This document shows, piece after piece, positions 63,262 to 64,000 of a stretch of 64,000 nt of DNA. Position 1 is the first letter of the stretch. Each line of letters begins with the position of its first letter. The DNA lies in contig JAHEFB010000001.1 in NCBI GenBank assembly GCA_024640405.1, positions 1-64,000 of the forward strand, given 5' to 3'. The position numbers and the translations under genes are program-made. The stretch comes from Alphaproteobacteria bacterium (GTDB lineage Bacteria > Pseudomonadota > Alphaproteobacteria > Rhizobiales > Aestuariivirgaceae). The notes under the pieces are model-generated. The model was not told the DNA's origin. It saw nothing but the letters and a program-made list of their open reading frames with translations, and did not search any database.

Positions 63262-64000
63262 GCGGACCGGTTCTAGGTGTGCTGGCAATCGGGTCAATGC
63301 TGGCAATGATGGCGTTTCGCATACCCATTGCGATATCCATGTTTTTGGCCGGAGCGGTCGGGTATATCTCGGTTTCAGGCTGGATTCCGCTGCTGGGCTA
63401 CCTGAAGACCAGCCCGTACTACCAGATGTCATCCTACTCGCTTTCCGTTGTGCCGTTGTTTTTGCTGATGGGGCACCTTGCGACACATTCAGGCATGTCG
63501 AAGGCATTGTTCAATGCAGCCAATGTTGCTTTGGGCCGGTTTCGCGGCGGGTTGTCGATGGCGTCGATCGGCGCATGCGGGATGTTCGGCGCCATATGCG
63601 GGTCATCTCTGGCAACGGCTGCCACGATGGGGCAGGTTGCACTTCCGGAAATGAAACGTCACAAATACTCCGATGCACTGGCAACCGGCACAATGGCAGC
63701 AGGCGGCACACTGGGGATACTAATTCCGCCATCGGTCATTCTGGTGATTTACGCCATCCTGACCGAGCAGAATGTAGCCAAGATGTTTCTTGCCGCATTC
63801 GTTCCCGGTCTACTTGCTGCAGTCGGTTATCTGGTTGCCATTGCAATATACGTGCGATTGAACCCGGAAGCAGGTCCTGCCGGAGAACCTCTCAGCAAGT
63901 TGCAGGTCCGGGAGGCGCTGACCGGATCAGCGCCGGCTGTTCTGATCTTTGTTGTCGTTATCGGTGGTATCTATGGCGGCGTGTTCACTCCGACCGAAGC
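63258..64000 (+). CDS. TRAP transporter large permease DctM-family (partial, runs off window)
   Basis: Begins at an ATG overlapping the DctQ stop and stays open for 247 codons to the window edge. Hydrophobic segments and the DctM signatures VVPLFLLMGHLATHSGMSKALFNAA, GAICGSSLATAATMGQVALPEM and AAGGTLGILIPPSVILVIYAI are clear. It would form the ion-driven pore of the TRAP system. The C-terminal half lies outside the window. Confidence 0.93.
   Translation, partial: MSGPVLGVLAIGSMLAMMAFRIPIAISMFLAGAVGYISVSGWIPLLGYLKTSPYYQMSSYSLSVVPLFLLMGHLATHSGMSKALFNAANVALGRFRGGLSMASIGACGMFGAICGSSLATAATMGQVALPEMKRHKYSDALATGTMAAGGTLGILIPPSVILVIYAILTEQNVAKMFLAAFVPGLLAAVGYLVAIAIYVRLNPEAGPAGEPLSKLQVREALTGSAPAVLIFVVVIGGIYGGVFTPTE

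Overview
The window looks like a chromosomal segment of an alphaproteobacterium, most likely a marine or soil Hyphomicrobiales/Rhodobacterales-type heterotroph. The reasons are the dense set of binding-protein transporters (TTT, TRAP and four ABC systems), a RutR-type TetR regulator, Fnr/FixK-type boxes, tight ATGA-type operon overlaps, frequent GTG/TTG starts, and dissimilatory genes for N-methylated compounds and pyrimidines. No rRNA, tRNA, CRISPR array, prophage or intact insertion sequence was seen. The assignment to a lineage is inference.

Layout. (1) 0-12.5 kb: a YihV-like sugar kinase and a choline-dehydrogenase-like GMC oxidoreductase, then a low-oxygen/stress block: rhodanese, three universal stress proteins, a fused APH/P-loop kinase, soluble transhydrogenase SthA and a diheme cytochrome c. 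Five Fnr/FixK-like boxes of the form TTGAY-N4-RTCAA lie between these genes, and a sixth precedes a hemerythrin gene at 29.7 kb. An ECF42 sigma factor and its DGPF/YCII partner sit inside this block behind a good match to an autoregulated ECF42 promoter. (2) 12.5-20.7 kb: a tripartite tricarboxylate transporter (tctCBA) divergent from a six-gene operon for an FrdB-like iron-sulfur protein, two membrane anchors, a flavoprotein lacking the usual FAD-linking histidine, and a two-subunit class I fumarase/tartrate dehydratase. (3) 20.7-30.3 kb: TauE exporter with LysR, an NTF2-like secreted protein, FetAB metal exporter, PBP4, a transposase remnant, an adenylate cyclase with TPRs, an aminotransferase and a hemerythrin.

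(4) 30.4-47.3 kb is a pyrimidine island: upp, preT-preA, a DMT exporter, rutR, an amidohydrolase and dihydropyrimidinase co-transcribed with an NMT1-type ABC transporter, then a BMP-type nucleobase/nucleoside ABC transporter ending in a cytosine deaminase of the yeast Fcy1 type. Three near-identical palindromes (TTTACCAATTGGTAAA type) stand at the heads of preTA, of the divergent rutR/hyuC pair and of the BMP-transporter operon. The last is a perfect 32-bp palindrome. Together they describe one RutR-like regulon covering cytosine uptake, deamination to uracil, reductive ring opening and release of beta-alanine.

(5) 47.5-57.3 kb: LysR, a D-cysteine desulfhydrase/L-cysteate sulfo-lyase-like PLP enzyme, an alpha/beta hydrolase, a betaine-type ABC transporter with an unusually long permease, and PEP carboxylase. 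(6) 57.3-64 kb: a Rieske oxygenase and a trimethylamine-dehydrogenase-like flavoprotein, divergent from a BetI-like TetR regulator and a TRAP transporter, a candidate uptake and demethylation unit for an N-methylated compound. The last gene (TRAP large permease) runs off the window.
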